NCBI GenBank assembly: GCA_030533445.1
Contig: CM060072.1
Span: 22,995,267 to 23,059,266, forward strand
Direction: 5' to 3'
DNA from: Cyprinodon diabolis
Taxonomy: Eukaryota; Chordata; Actinopteri; Cyprinodontiformes; Cyprinodontidae
Length of the DNA: 64,000 bases
Positions 25,001-37,213 of this stretch are shown here, piece after piece; position 1 is the stretch's first letter, and the number at the start of each line of letters is the position of its first letter. The notes beneath the pieces are model-generated. The model was not told the DNA's origin, searched no databases, and was given only the letters and a program-made list of their open reading frames with translations. Both the position numbers and the translations under genes were made by a program.

Positions 25001-28000
25001 TTGCATTATAACTTCAAGTAAATAAACCTCAAGCATCTTATTTCTACATATCTGAAAATGTAGCACCCATAATGTCAACTACAGATCAGAAATAGATCGT
25101 TTGGGTGTCAAAAAACGCATTCCCTTCAACTATGATCCAACACAGACTCCACTGCTGTGAACTGTATTTTTATGCATAGCAAATGCTGTAGTATTGAAAG
25201 GAAAACATAACTTTTTATTACATGTAGATGTGCAGATGCAGTCTTATTTGATGAAGACTGGCCTTAGTACATTAAATGCATGATGTGCGTGACAGTACTA
25301 TGGAGCTGCATCTCTTTTTTGAATAATTTGATAAATAATTAATTGAGAAACTTGTGACATTTTCAATCTATATATAGATTTTGGAGCAATGACCTTTTAG
25401 CCCGAGATGGTTAATTGCTATTAAATCTTTTAAAACCATTTTTGACAATGATTGTATTCATTTAATTTGTTCAAATAAGAAAATATCAAAATATTAAAAA
25501 ATGGAAGTTCTAGATATGCCAACATGCATCATTAGATAAAAAAACAACAGTTTGACAGCATACAAAAACTGATTTTAAGTATGATGTTGACAAGTTGTTG
25601 TTTTTTCAACATACAAGAAAACGATCTTACAAAAACACACCAGAAGATTTTCTGCAGCTTTAACAAATCAAATAAATCAGTTCTAAAACTAAAGGAAAGT
25701 TAAAGAAGCAAACAAAACTGATATAAACTTTCACAAAAAGTTTCCATCAACTGCTTTTAAATCGGACTTTAAAACATACTTGCTTTCCAGAGATGTTTTG
25801 CCTTTCCAGAGCACAGGTTTATTGAATGACATGAATGATAGTTTGGTTCCTTTCAGTGCCCCAGTAACCCTTGACAGTCACCCTCTAATTAATTAGCAGA
25901 GCAGTCTATTTCCTGCTAAGACGTGTCAAAATGTCTGCCATGAAACATACTTTGGGTCACAGTGGTTCTCTGAGGCTTTCCTGAGACACAAATCCAAATG
26001 TAACCTGGAAAATTGAATGGATGAAGACCTGTGATGTTAAATTTCAATAAAGTATATTTTTTAAATATACATATTACCTCAATCCTTTTTGTAAAAGTTC
26101 AGCTTAGTGAATACTATAAGTCTGAGGATCTCTTTGGTCACTGTTTACCATTTTATTGCTAGTCTGAGGAGGGAGCAGCGTCTATTATTTACATATCTGT
26201 CCTGTAATGGCCGCTTATTTCTGAATTCTGTTTGAATGATTAATTCTAAGGTTAGGGAGTGCATATGTTCTCGATCAGACATAACAACTAGAAATATATC
26301 ATCAGAGGAATAAATAGCATATATAGACATTTATTTGTTGCTCAAATGCTTGCAAGTTCCTATTTTTTCATCTATTGTCTGTAACTTTGTGTTAGAAATA
26401 CCTGTTTTAATTTGGGGTCAATTTTTAATGACTGTTTTCCTCATAAAAATGTGCATTACAATTTTCTCACTCCTCCTGGGTTACCTTTGGCCATTTAAAC
26501 CATGTTCTGTGTAGTACTTTACTCAGTTAACAAAAAGATTTTGGACCTAACAAAAAAGAAAGTCTGATTATGTGGTGCACTCTGCAATTATGGATGTTTG
26601 TTTATGTTGTTAATATATCTGTGTTTGTCAAAGTCTCAGTAGCAAAGAGCCAAATTTTCCATAGTGCATGTCAGCGTCTCATCTTCTAATGTATGTCAAG
26701 TTGCAAACAACACTCTCTCATCTCCCTCCAGCTTTATGAATCTTACATTTTATTCCTTTTGCTTTTTCCTCAGTCCACCATCTGTTTTTGGTGTCAACTT
26801 CATGGGAGTGACTTAATCTTTTATGAAGGGCCTGCACTTATCCATAGTGGCTGGTGTAACTTAAAACTTTAATTATGAATACATGACGTCTAGTATGTGT
26901 CTTTTTCTTCGCTTATTTTTTATTGCTAAAAAATTGACCTTGCTTAAGAGGTAAATTGAGGAGTTAAGCTCTATGAAGTACATTTAATGATGAGTAGCTT
27001 CAATGTGGCTCTTTTTTTTCAGAAAAAGACAAATATATAAATGTCCAACAACATACTAAAAACATGTAACTTAAATAATTGTAAGTAATTTATTGTGAAA
27101 TGATTTAGGCAGTGAAGTAACAATAAAAGTTATAATAATCAATAAGGAATCAATACATTTTTTGAGACCCAAATAAACATTATTCACAGAAAGAAGCATC
27201 TTAAGAGGAAACCCTTACAAATAAAAAAAGCACCCAAGGAGAGAGAAAGAAACACAAATATTGAATATTTAACACCCTTAACTGTCCACAAACTCAGAAA
27301 AGACACACATCTTGGCTACAGCAAGGTCAGCTGCAGAATATTTTAGATTTTTCTTTTTCTAACCAAAAGCATATTTTATCAGCTGGTCTGATTTCCAGGA
27401 ATATCCAGAATTACTGTGCAGCAAAGTTACAAAGTGGAAGCTAATTATCAAAGTGAGGTGCAAAGGTTTGGAGCATAAAATGATCACAGTTAAATCGGAT
27501 CATTTCACCCCAAACATGGTTACTTTGAAGCAACATTTAAAAAAATTATTTGTTTGATTTTTTTTGTAATGTTTTTTTCATCCCTGAAATAATAATTTAT
27601 GACCAGAGAAGAGGTTGAAATGTTTTGCATTTTTGTGACGTTGCTTGGCTAAAAACCTCTCTGTGAGTCTAATTATGTATTTTGACAGTTTCAATAGGAG
27701 AAAGGTGAAGAAGAGTTCGAAGTCAGTGAAAAGGTACTAAAGATTATAACTGTTAGTGCTCTATCTCATAAAACACAGAGGCTTCGCTGTCATTCATCAG
27801 TTGCAGCTTAATTCTCACAGGACACGTCGAATTAATAAGTAATCACTTCATACACAGTTATAGATTGTTGTGTGATGGAAACTGAAAATCGTACAGTGAG
27901 CACAACCAGAAGCAACTCCTGCAAGCTGCTCCACACAGAAAAGCCCCCCTGGCTTCATAAAATCCTCTCTTAAATAAAATCCCATTTTTTTTACAGAATA

Positions 28001-28616
28001 TTTTTTATCATAGAGCAAAATTTCAGCATCATCACAATCTTCAGATGTTAAAAGTCTTTAGGTTTTTCTAATAACCATAAACCTAAACTCAGCAGATGTT
28101 TTAACACTTTTTTTGGTTATATTTTAACAATAATGCATCTTTGGAAATTGAAAAACGAATGTAGAACAAAGCCATGTAATTTCTAGTTAATATGAAAAAC
28201 ATCAAAACCCTCAGTCAGTAAGAAGCCAACTTAGAAGCAATTAGGGGACATTTTTCACTCATTGCCTATTTTTCTATAATCAAAATGTTCCCACTGGTTT
28301 AAGTGATCCTAAGCTTACTAAAATCTACATCAACCTTGTACATCAAATAGAAAATCTTTGAAAATGGCGAATATCCAATTAACATGTAAAGCTTTAATAC
28401 ATGCCATTTATTATATAATAACTACCCAAACATTGAATCCATTCATCATTGGTCACTAGGATATTGCACATGTTGGTAAATAGCGCACACTGTAAATTCA
28501 ATGGATTATTGAAAAAAAATGTTTATCTCTAATCAAATATAAATCAATCAACTCATTCCAGAGGTAAAACAACTTTTAAAGGGATTAAATTAAAGAGGGA
28601 AATGATCTGAGTGTTT
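22041..28616. other. Putative intron, no gene seen
   Basis: Long AT-rich stretch. A slightly more GC-rich patch at 23990-24330 has an open frame of 118 codons on the plus strand without a recognisable domain; I do not call it a gene. Its right part (28369-28556) is a repeat that recurs at 36181-36370. Confidence 0.45.
28369..28556 (+). repeat. Two-copy repeat R190, copy 1
   Basis: This segment matches 36181-36370 in the same orientation at close to 90%. It includes ATGCCATTTATTATATAATA and TTGCACATGTTGGTAAATAG. No coding potential is seen. It may be a fragment of an AT-rich transposon. Confidence 0.75.
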
Positions 28617-28621
28617 ACCAG

Positions 28622-29379
28622 TGTCAGGACTCCAGTCTGTGTGTTTGTCTTTTTTGTGTTGTTCTCCCTTCCACCAGCAGGAAGAGCCTGGTTCTGGTCC
28701 GCCTCCTCAAACACCTGATGATAGTTACCTAGTTAACGGAGTGCTCTTAAGCTGCCGATTGGCACTACCTCGACGCCAGAGTGTTTGCCAGTTTTTGGTA
28801 CTCTAGCCAAGCTGAGTTTTTGCTGAGTAAGACTGAGTTCTTGTCTGCCTGAGTTTAACTTCGTTTTTTGTCTTTGCCTCTCGGCAGGAAGTCTTCCTGC
28901 AAACTGGACCTTTTCGGACCTTCTCTCCCTGAAGGAATCAACTGAGCCTCAAACCGAGCTGGGGATTCAAACTGGAGGTTTGGATCCTTCTTCCTTGAAG
29001 AGGACGTTGAGTTAACTCTCTGAGCAAGGAAATCATCTCCATAACGACTCGTTCAAGTACCGCAGGAAATCTGAGTGGCAGTCAGTTTCTCTGTTCACCA
29101 ACAACCATCCGAGTTCTGGGTAAACCCTGTTCCGCCCTCCACCGAATCAGAATAATACTGAATAATACCAGATCCTCTTCTCCATATCCACGAATGAAAT
29201 TTCCCACTGAGCCTGAACTAAGCGTTTGTCTTCCCTTCACCTTCCAGTTCCGGTTGAGCTGAGTTCAGGGCAACTCAGCACCGAGCCTTATCTCTTCAAT
29301 AAAACCTGTTAAACTTTTCCGTTGTCTCTCTGTTTGGTCTTCTGCATTTTTGGGTCAGACCTTTAGTAAAATCATGACA
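28622..29379 (+). mobile_element. Solo LTR of an LTR retrotransposon (758 bp)
   Basis: The LTR begins TGTCAGGACTCC and ends AAATCATGACA. A perfect 5-bp target duplication ACCAG is at 28617-28621 and 29380-29384. A polyadenylation signal AATAAA is at 29298-29303. Blocks shared with the LTR at 10461-12800 include CGCC(A/G)GAGTGTT, GCCAGTTTT, and the region after AATAAA (CTGTTRAACTTTT). The two are related but clearly diverged families or subfamilies. No internal region remains. Confidence 0.88.
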
Positions 29380-29384
29380 ACCAG

Positions 29385-30605
29385 GGAATATATCATTAGT
29401 TGAAATAGAAACAAGTGATTAGCTAAATGTTAAAGTGGTTAAAATGTAGCAGTTAAAGGACTTCAATCTTATTAGATTTTTTCCCTCTTCCTTACACACC
29501 TTACTTTGGGTGAACCACTTACACAAGCAAGAGCAGTGAAAAGTTCTCAATAAATGCTTATTAGTGAAATTTGGAAGCACATTTAAGGAATAAGTAAATT
29601 AAAGTCACTGAATATAGATTTCTCACCGAGCGCTCATACTGCACATGGGCATGTATTTTAATGCTGCTCTCCAAAAAAATAAAAATAAAAAATCTAATTA
29701 ATTTTGATCAATATTAGACTTGGTATAGCTTGACATACTGTAGTTAACACAGAGAAAACATTTACTCTTTTTAAAAACACCCCTTCAAAGTGAAATAAGG
29801 CAAAGTAGTTTTATGTTACATAATGTTTCCCAACATTGCTAATTTTGTGGTTATAGAAATGTAAAATATTAATAATAAAAATATAATTTATCCCAGGACC
29901 AAAATGTGCCAAAATGCAGCACGCTGTGAATAAATTTACTAGTATTACACTACAAATTATAAAGGTCCTGAGTTTGGAATACAATCAGAAAAATATGAAA
30001 GAGATACAGGAATCATACAGGAATCCCTACCCATTCTAAGATTCTCCAGAAATCTCATATATTTCTAGTTTTTACAGTATTGTCTATCATAAATATAAGA
30101 TCAGTTTGGGGTGCATTAGAGGTGCATATTCTGTTACTCTTGGACAGATGCATTCCAGCTTTGTCCTTCCTATTTTCCCTCTTTGTGAGATTATAAGTTG
30201 GTTATCTGCTGGCAGTCTCTTCATATCTGCTGTCCAGGCACAAGAGCATTATCTGTCTTCTCATCTAACTCTCAGCAAGACACAAAATAGCAAAAACCCT
30301 TTTCAAAGTACTGAACTTTTGCTTTGTGCTACTGCACTGCAATTTCAGGTAAATAGAAACGGCTGGGGGTGGGGGGGGCACATTTTGATTCAGTTCAAAG
30401 GATAAGATGTGGAAATTGTGATTAGTGATATATCAAAGTATGCCATTTACACCTCTAAGAATACAATATAACTGCAAAATGTCACACATATGCTCTGTGA
30501 ACTGTTCAGCCACAACAGTACTAGGGGACCCGAGTTTTTTTGTTTTTTTGTTTCAAAAAAATTGAAACATATGCTGTATACAGCAACATAAGCTGTACCA
30601 AACTA
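29385..30605. other. Putative intron, no gene seen
   Basis: AT-rich sequence without recognisable genes. A short G-rich run is at about 30363-30379. Confidence 0.5.
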
Positions 30606-30611
30606 TAAGCC

Positions 30612-31690
30612 CAGGGCTGTCAACTCTCACCCATTGGGAGTGAGACTCACCCATCTCAGGTGTCTTCACACACTCTCACTCCATATTCCCAATTTCTCAC
30701 ACTAAAAAAATGACAGACATTACAACTCAACTCAGTCTAGTTTAATAATCTCCCATTGGAATTAAGGAGTAATTAAACCTACACAAATATTTGAATTCTT
30801 AAAGCTTTCAGTTTTGCCTCTCAAACCCAAAGGAAATCTACAGAATGAAAAAGAACCTTTGCATTTTATTTTTCAAAAGATCAGCCACCCAAGAAAAGAC
30901 CAACCACATGCAGAGAGGATGTGCAGAACGGCTCAGTTATGCTGGATTGATAGAGGAGAAACCACAAGGATGTTCTTCTTTTATTACTACTTAACATATT
31001 CATTTATCTTTATTTTGGTCCATTGAATATGTTTAAAAACTTAATTTTCATCCCAACCTTCATACTGAAACATGTCTCCTGTCATGGTGAGCTTTTATTG
31101 AATATACAGTTCAGCCCATAGAAGGTCTGAAATGTTTAGCTGTTTTGTCAATTGTAAAAAGAAAAAAAAAAAAAAAAAAAACTAATAAGATAATAACTTA
31201 AGATTTTTCATCCTTAGCCTATTACCAAATATCCATACAATGTGTAGTTTCCATAGCTTTTGATTGCTCTGGTTCCTGTATCAGTGTCAGTAATCTAGTA
31301 ATAGCTTATTAGTTTCACATTGTTTAATTTACTTGAACTGCAGAGAATAATTAATGAAAGTTGTGAAATTCTTAAAGTATATTTAAGATGCAAGTATTTT
31401 AGTAGGGCCCATTCTGCCTTAGTTCAATTCTCTAAAAATCACCAGAATGCAGAAAATAATGTACCGTATATTGTGAGAAAAATGTTCCACATAACTACAG
31501 ACCACTTATTGTTACTCAGTAACATTTACTCTGCTATATAAATTCCACATTTTGTCGCCTTGTTTCAGTTAAATCCTCTGAAAACCTCCAACCTATAGCT
31601 GCACCTGTCCTCATCTAATTCTGACAGGGTTTTCTGTCCAAACTATTTCAAAATTTAACCCCAAGGTTTGTTGAAAAGTTGGCAGCCCTG
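30612..31690. mobile_element. Non-autonomous DNA transposon with CAGGGCTG ends (1079 bp)
   Basis: The ends are CAGGGCTGTCAACT on the left and, as complement of the right, CAGGGCTGCCAACT. A perfect 6-bp direct repeat TAAGCC flanks it at 30606-30611 and 31691-31696. The end sequence resembles hAT elements, but hAT normally makes 8-bp duplications. No transposase is recognised inside. Confidence 0.75.
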
Positions 31691-31696
31691 TAAGCC

Positions 31697-32666
31697 GCTG
31701 ATATCTTCTGAACTGTCCCCCACCAAAACTGTAGGGGGAGCTCTATATATCACCCCTACAGTCGGGACAAAGAAACATGCTAGCTCGTTGGTTCACAACA
31801 GTTTTAGCTTCTAATAAAAGCTGGGGCTTCCTCAGCTCTTTATTTCAGCTCTGCAGGAGTTGAACACAGTCTGTCTCTTTATTGGTTTGAAAGCTTTAAT
31901 GCCGCAAATAAATGTCAAAATATGTGAATTTCGGATATTTGTTCTCCATGGTGCTTGCTGCTAGCATGTGCTAGCGCTAAATGAAAATTAGCACCCCTTC
32001 TTTAATCCTATGTAGGTCACAGACTTTCATTTTATAACACTATGATACAAATAAAAGTAGCAAACTAGTAGTTATTTACAAAAAATTCAGTGGTTCTTCA
32101 TCCAAGATTGACAACAATATCCTGTTGAGTTGTTCACAATCTGTTCTGCGTTGTCACATATGTTTAGGTGCTTAGATGCAAAAACTGGTCAAGCATATAT
32201 TTACCTTTATTCATGGGCAATCATTAATCCATATCATAGAGCAGGTCCACACTCATCTGAAGCTGACACAGTGCGTCACACCAACCTGTGACTGTCCTGC
32301 CCTCAGCTATTTGTATTCATGTTGGATTCTGCTGTCAAATTTTAGTTTGGTTTTGGTTCATAATGGCTTGCCATATTCTGATGTTTTTTTTTTGTTTTTA
32401 GGGCTTCCATATTACTTATGTTTCTTGCTTTTTACCAGGCATTCTCCAGCTTATTTTATCAATTTCTTAGTGTTTTTAGTTTTATTTTGTCTTTCTTATC
32501 TCTAATCATTATTTCAGTATTTTTTGATAGGTTCTCTAAGTGTCCTTCTGTGTTTTCCCCTGTTAAATAATTACACCATGAGTCGGAAGTTCTGTTAATT
32601 AGTAGATTCTATTCACTTGGCTCTCCTTATTTGCCTGTTGTTTGCTGCTGTTGTTTTGCCCATTAC
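31697..32666. other. Putative intron, no gene seen
   Basis: AT-rich sequence. The part at 31697-32040 is a little richer in GC and might be another repeat, but I could not find its ends. Confidence 0.45.
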
Positions 32667-32670
32667 TTGA

Positions 32671-33445
32671 AGCAGCACTAAGTAACAATTTTACCTTAAA
32701 ATTTCCCTCTCAAAGTCCCTGTCATGGTAAATCTACTGCACACGTTTATGAGATGATTAAGTATTCTGTTGCCTCCCTTACTGTGTTTTTTTGGAAATCC
32801 ACATTGGCAAATTTCTATGCCACTGACCCGGCAGTCTGAAGGCTCTGTTCCCATTCTCACGGTAAGACAAACGGCTTTACGTCAGCACAATATAAAGCCG
32901 TTGACTTTAGTCGCCGTATACCTTGCACTGTGTCACCCACAGGTGGTTAAAGTATTTTTTATTTATGACGTGAAGGAGAAACCAAAAACATAAAGAAAAC
33001 CTTTGTGTAAAAAGAAAGGGAGGTGTAGGGTGAGTTGGGAGATAAAAAAGAAATGAAATGAATGAGATGCCAAACCGTTATTGGACTTGTGTCATATCTG
33101 CTAACCTATGCTAATACTAATATTGTGACTTTAGAATAATCGATTTTTAGAATGCTACTCTTAAACATGTAGAGGCAGAATCACCTTATGAAAACAAAAT
33201 AGGAAAAGTTTTACTCAAGAGGCAGCCCTACACATTACTGAATGGTATAAAAGTAAATATTTGTAGCAAAAAGGCAGCTTTACACTAGTTTGGATTGAAA
33301 AATGCACAATAGTAAACTTGTTTAAACATTTGATTTCCGGCTGCTTAGAGAGCATCAGCACTGTTGGGCAATTGCTGTCTAAACCAGTGCTATTTTCAAA
33401 AGGTCATGTAGGGGAAGTGCAAATCCAAAATTACTTAGTGCTGTT
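32671..33445. mobile_element. TTAA-type non-autonomous DNA element (775 bp)
   Basis: The left end AGCAGCACTAAGTAA matches the complement of the right end (AACAGCACTAAGTAA) at 14 of 15 positions. TTAA flanks the right side (33446-33449), and TTGA, one change away, flanks the left (32667-32670). No protein is encoded. Confidence 0.7.
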
Positions 33446-33449
33446 TTAA

Positions 33450-35440
33450 GCCTTGAGTTTGGTTTCGGTATTCAAAGGGTCCTCGGTTTTGCTTCACATC
33501 TCCACGTCTGTTTTCTTGTGTACCTGCCAACATTTTTTCATGAAATTATCAAACTTGCCATGTGGCTTTCTAGCGTCTGTCACTTTTTGAATCATTTTAA
33601 ACTGTAGGTTACTGTTTTCTTTTGTTAGATTCTCTGTTCATCATTTTTTGGTGTCCTTGTTCCCAAATTAATTTCCCTGTTTTATTTTCAAACTTCATCA
33701 CTTTCTTTTAAACATCCGCCAACCATGATGCATGCTAATATGCTGTTGCTGCTTGGGTCCATGAAAAACCTTAAACATGACAGGGGAATCTATCCAAAGA
33801 TTGACCAGGCATTAATCTGTTTAAGTACTTCTAACAGTTGTTAAAAGAGAACATGCAGGGATCTTTGAACGTGTCACAGCAGCCATCGCCTTTCTGTGAC
33901 CCAAAGCTCCCTTAGTAAAAGCCCAATTGTGCTAAAGAACTTCTCTATAACCTCAGAATAGACCAAAATGTCACTGCCAGGGATGCCTGAAATGACAGTG
34001 TGCCATGCATAATCTTTGAGCCTAACTTGGACCTGCATCAGCATAATAACAGCCTGCTCCCCAGCTTGGGCATGAGCTTTCATATGGCGTGCAGTCAGTG
34101 GTGGAGCTACATTTTTTACTATCCCTGTGCCTAGTCCACGCGGACTTCAAGAAGGTGAACCCACTTAATACACTAGTTCCTTTTTTACTCTGACAATGTT
34201 GTCTAGGTGTACATGTGCTCCAGTACCTGAGTTCCCCAACGAGGGTAACTGTCAACCCATCTCATGCCCCTTTTCCTGAGCTCTCAGGTGAGAGTGTAAA
34301 GATGGACCTGCCTTGTTTTCTTCTTCAACGATTCTTTGTAGGTTTTTGCCACAGGATTTATACATGGATGCTGCATCCTTTGGTCCCACAACCACCTTGG
34401 GCTCCAGTTACATTGGTTCCAACCATCAGAGCTTCCAAGGGTGGGTCATTCACATTTCCTGGGTAACCTTTTGGCAAGATTCTTCATACAGTAGTAACTT
34501 TAAAACATGTCTAATTTGATGTAACTGCTGTTGTTTGAACAGAAAAGAAAGAATTATTAAAAATGCTGCAAAAATAATGTAATGACACTATGGAGAAGTA
34601 TATTTATAAGATTTACAATTATTTCACTTTTGGTTCAGTTTTGAGCTCAAAAGAAACCACGCAATTTCCTTATCAATTGTATGTAATTGATTTATGATCA
34701 ATATTTCATAACTGATATCACAGGCTTACACGTATTTTTACTTTAGAATCGTGTCTTCAGTTTTAGTTTCCTGTCTACAGAATGACAGGACAGAAAGCTG
34801 CTAATAACTTCTTAATTGGTCAGGCTATCTGCTCCATTAAAGCCTGCAGTTAGCCTGTCACCGTTAATATGAAATATGCTACCTTAATAAAAGTGATGGA
34901 TTGGATTGCGTTCACTTTTCACATTGGGACTGACTGTCAGTCTGTCAGAAATATTACCATAATATAACCTTTTTGAAAAATACACTAAACTCAGTGGTGG
35001 GCAGTCAGGACCTTCCAAGCATTCTCTGCTGGCCTAAAGTCCACCAGAAACACTTCCCTACATTTTCAATCTAAACTTTTATTTTATTCTATCCAACTGT
35101 ATTAATTTATTCCAAACAATCCGTTGTCTTAATTTGTAGCGTTTCCCTTGGCTGCGCTGCTTTCATTACATTTATATGATTGCTGTATATTTTGTCCAAT
35201 CAGATTTCAGCCTTGGTGCGTTGCTATGTGAAAATTTATCTGCCCAGGGCCTTCAGAACCAGAAGTGCTGCCTGATGGTACCTTAACAGTGAGGAAAGTT
35301 TTCTTCAACCAATCAGATTTTAGATTTGCCCTGCAGGACTATCTAGCGGGCCCGCTCGAATGTCAGCATTTTCTGGTTGGTCAGTAGAGCAAAATGTTTA
35401 GTCAAGTTAAGCCAATCTGCATTTTACATTCACTTCTGTT
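33450..35440. other. Putative intron with possible hAT-like single ends
   Basis: No gene is recognised. Isolated CAGTGGTGGAGCTAC (about 34098) and CAGTGGTGGGCAG (about 34993) look like hAT-like left ends without matched right ends. These are weak calls. Confidence 0.4.
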
Positions 35441-35456
35441 ATGAGGTTTTCTGGCC

Positions 35457-35459
<3 letters not shown>

Positions 35460-35509
<50 letters not shown>
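35460..35509. repeat. (TA)n microsatellite
   Basis: About 25 TA units that abut the left end of the hAT-like element. Confidence 0.95.
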
Positions 35510-35512
<3 letters not shown>

Positions 35513-36012
35513 GGTTGTCAAAAGTATCGATACTCAAAAAAGTATCGATACTGAAATGTTGTATCCGGATACAATACTGGTTTTTAAAAGTATTGATACA
35601 GAGCTACCACCAGTGGCACCTAAGCAGTGCCGAATAGAGGAAAATGCACTTTCTGAACACTGTGTGATTGAATAATTCTGTGCACTTTTCAGTTTCAGAC
35701 TTTTTTTTTGTAAGAGGTGCAGCTGCTGAGAATTATTTTTGTTTCTTAACCGGTTTGGCTAGTTTCATTGTTATGGTTGCAAAGCATAGCCAAGGAAGGA
35801 ACACTTAATTTTAATTGTATAGGTTTTTTATCAAGCTTGCTTAATATTGTGCACAGCAAACAACCTTTATTGTATGTATTTATTGTATTTTATTTATTAA
35901 TGAAAATATTTCTGTTTAATTTTAGTCTTTTTATCCTTGTGGTATCGAAAATGGTATCGAATATTTTCCTTAGTATCGGTATCGATTTGAAAAGTTTAGT
36001 ATCGTGACAACC

Positions 36013-36015
<3 letters not shown>
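35510..36015. mobile_element. Short non-autonomous hAT-like element with TAGGGTTGTCA ends (506 bp)
   Basis: The left end TAGGGTTGTCAAAAGTATCG matches the complement of the right end (TAGGGTTGTCACGATACT) over the first 11 bases. Subterminal GTATCGATAC-type motifs repeat near both ends, as is usual in short teleost hAT-like elements. It sits inside a (TA)n tract, so an 8-bp target duplication cannot be told from the microsatellite. The open frame inside is chance. Confidence 0.8.

Positions 36016-36074
<59 letters not shown>
36016..36074. repeat. (TA)n microsatellite
   Basis: About 29 TA units directly right of the hAT-like element. Confidence 0.95.
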
Positions 36075-36076
<2 letters not shown>

Positions 36077-36093
36077 ATAAGGCCAGAAAACCT

Positions 36094-36102
36094 CATATAT
36101 AT

Positions 36103-36160
<58 letters not shown>

Positions 36161-36178
36161 ATATGTGTGTGTGTGTAT
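36094..36178. repeat. (TA)n/(TG)n compound microsatellite
   Basis: TA units with ACATATAT interruptions, then about six GT units and TATAG. It joins directly to repeat R190 copy 2. Confidence 0.93.
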
Positions 36179-36180
36179 AG

Positions 36181-36366
36181 GAATATACAATTAACATATA
36201 AAGCTTAAATGCATGCCATTTATTATATAATAACTACCCAAACATTAAATCAATTCAATCATTGGTAACTGGGACATTGCACATGTTGGTAAATAGCACA
36301 GACTGTGAATTCAATCGATTATTGGATTTTGTTTTTTAAATCTCTAATCAAATATAAATCAATCAA

Positions 36367-36370
<4 letters not shown>
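36181..36370 (+). repeat. Two-copy repeat R190, copy 2
   Basis: This is the second copy of 28369-28556. It is bordered by (TA)n tracts on both sides (36094-36178 and 36369-36410). Confidence 0.75.

Positions 36371-36410
<40 letters not shown>
36369..36410. repeat. (TA)n microsatellite
   Basis: About 20 TA units followed by a T-rich run to 36427. Confidence 0.95.
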
Positions 36411-36413
<3 letters not shown>

Positions 36414-36569
36414 TTTTTTTTTTTTTATTAAACTTGACTATATTCTACAATAATTAGGATGATTTGGAATATATGATGTATGTATGTATGATTCAACTGT
36501 ACTAGCACTCCATTCCTGTCTGGATTAGTGCCATATAAATAAATTGAATAGCAGCAAAGGTGATCTTAA

Positions 36570-37209
36570 AGCTGCAGTCTGTAACATTGAGAAGAGAGCA
36601 GACTTCGACTGAAAATTTGAAGAAAAACAGGTTTCACGCCACTCCCCCACCCTCTCTGCTTCACTCATGCCCCACCTCCAAGCTCCACCCCTCTCACAGC
36701 ACCTGCGCGGCTACCGCATGCGACCAGAAGCGTCCAAGCTGCGTACGCGGCATGGAGTGTGAACCGGTAAGAGCGATAACACTCAACTCCAAGCAGCTAA
36801 AAATAAGATGCTGGTTATACCGAAGTTTGCCGTGTAAGCAGTTGTCGGCAGGGGCAGTAAGGGCAGTTTCTCTTTCGCTGGTGGCTGTCGCTCCGCCATG
36901 ACTTCCACGCCCGTCCTCCTGACTGCAGCAGCCGGGCGGCAGCGGCAGGTTCAGCGGTGAGAGGGAGGGGGTGGGATTCAGCGTGTGTGAGCTGCGATTG
37001 ACACTCCATCAAACGCTCCTCTGGCTGTGATTGGTTGTTTTGTCTCGTCCCGAAATATTCTTTCCAGATTGAAATACAGGCAGTATGCGGGACCAATTGA
37101 AGCAGTTTTTTTCACAGGTTATATATCACATGTACTGCTGTATGGGCATAGGGACAGTTTTAGACAATATGACAAAAAAGTGATTTTTAAAAACTTAGAG
37201 ACTTCAGCT
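36570..37209. mobile_element. TTAA-flanked non-autonomous DNA element with GC-rich core (640 bp)
   Basis: TTAA flanks both sides (36566-36569 and 37210-37213). The left end AGCTGCAGTCTGTAA matches the complement of the right end (AGCTGAAGTCTCTAA) at 13 of 15 positions. The core (36690-37010) is much richer in GC and CpG than its surroundings. Open frames in it have no recognisable domain. This layout is typical of a short non-autonomous transposon. Confidence 0.75.
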
Positions 37210-37213
37210 TTAA

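Larger units (their letters stand above)
35441..36096. repeat. Nested palindromic block: 19-bp inverted repeat around (TA)n and a hAT-like element
   Basis: ATGAGGTTTTCTGGCCTTA at 35441-35459 and its exact complement at 36078-36096 enclose, on each side, a (TA)n tract and in the middle the element at 35510-36015. The outer repeat may be the ends of an older element or the product of an inverted duplication. Confidence 0.85.

Noticed and set aside
36560..36901. 113-residue frame in the GC-rich core of a TTAA element
   Set aside because: It lies within a non-autonomous transposon and has no recognisable domain.
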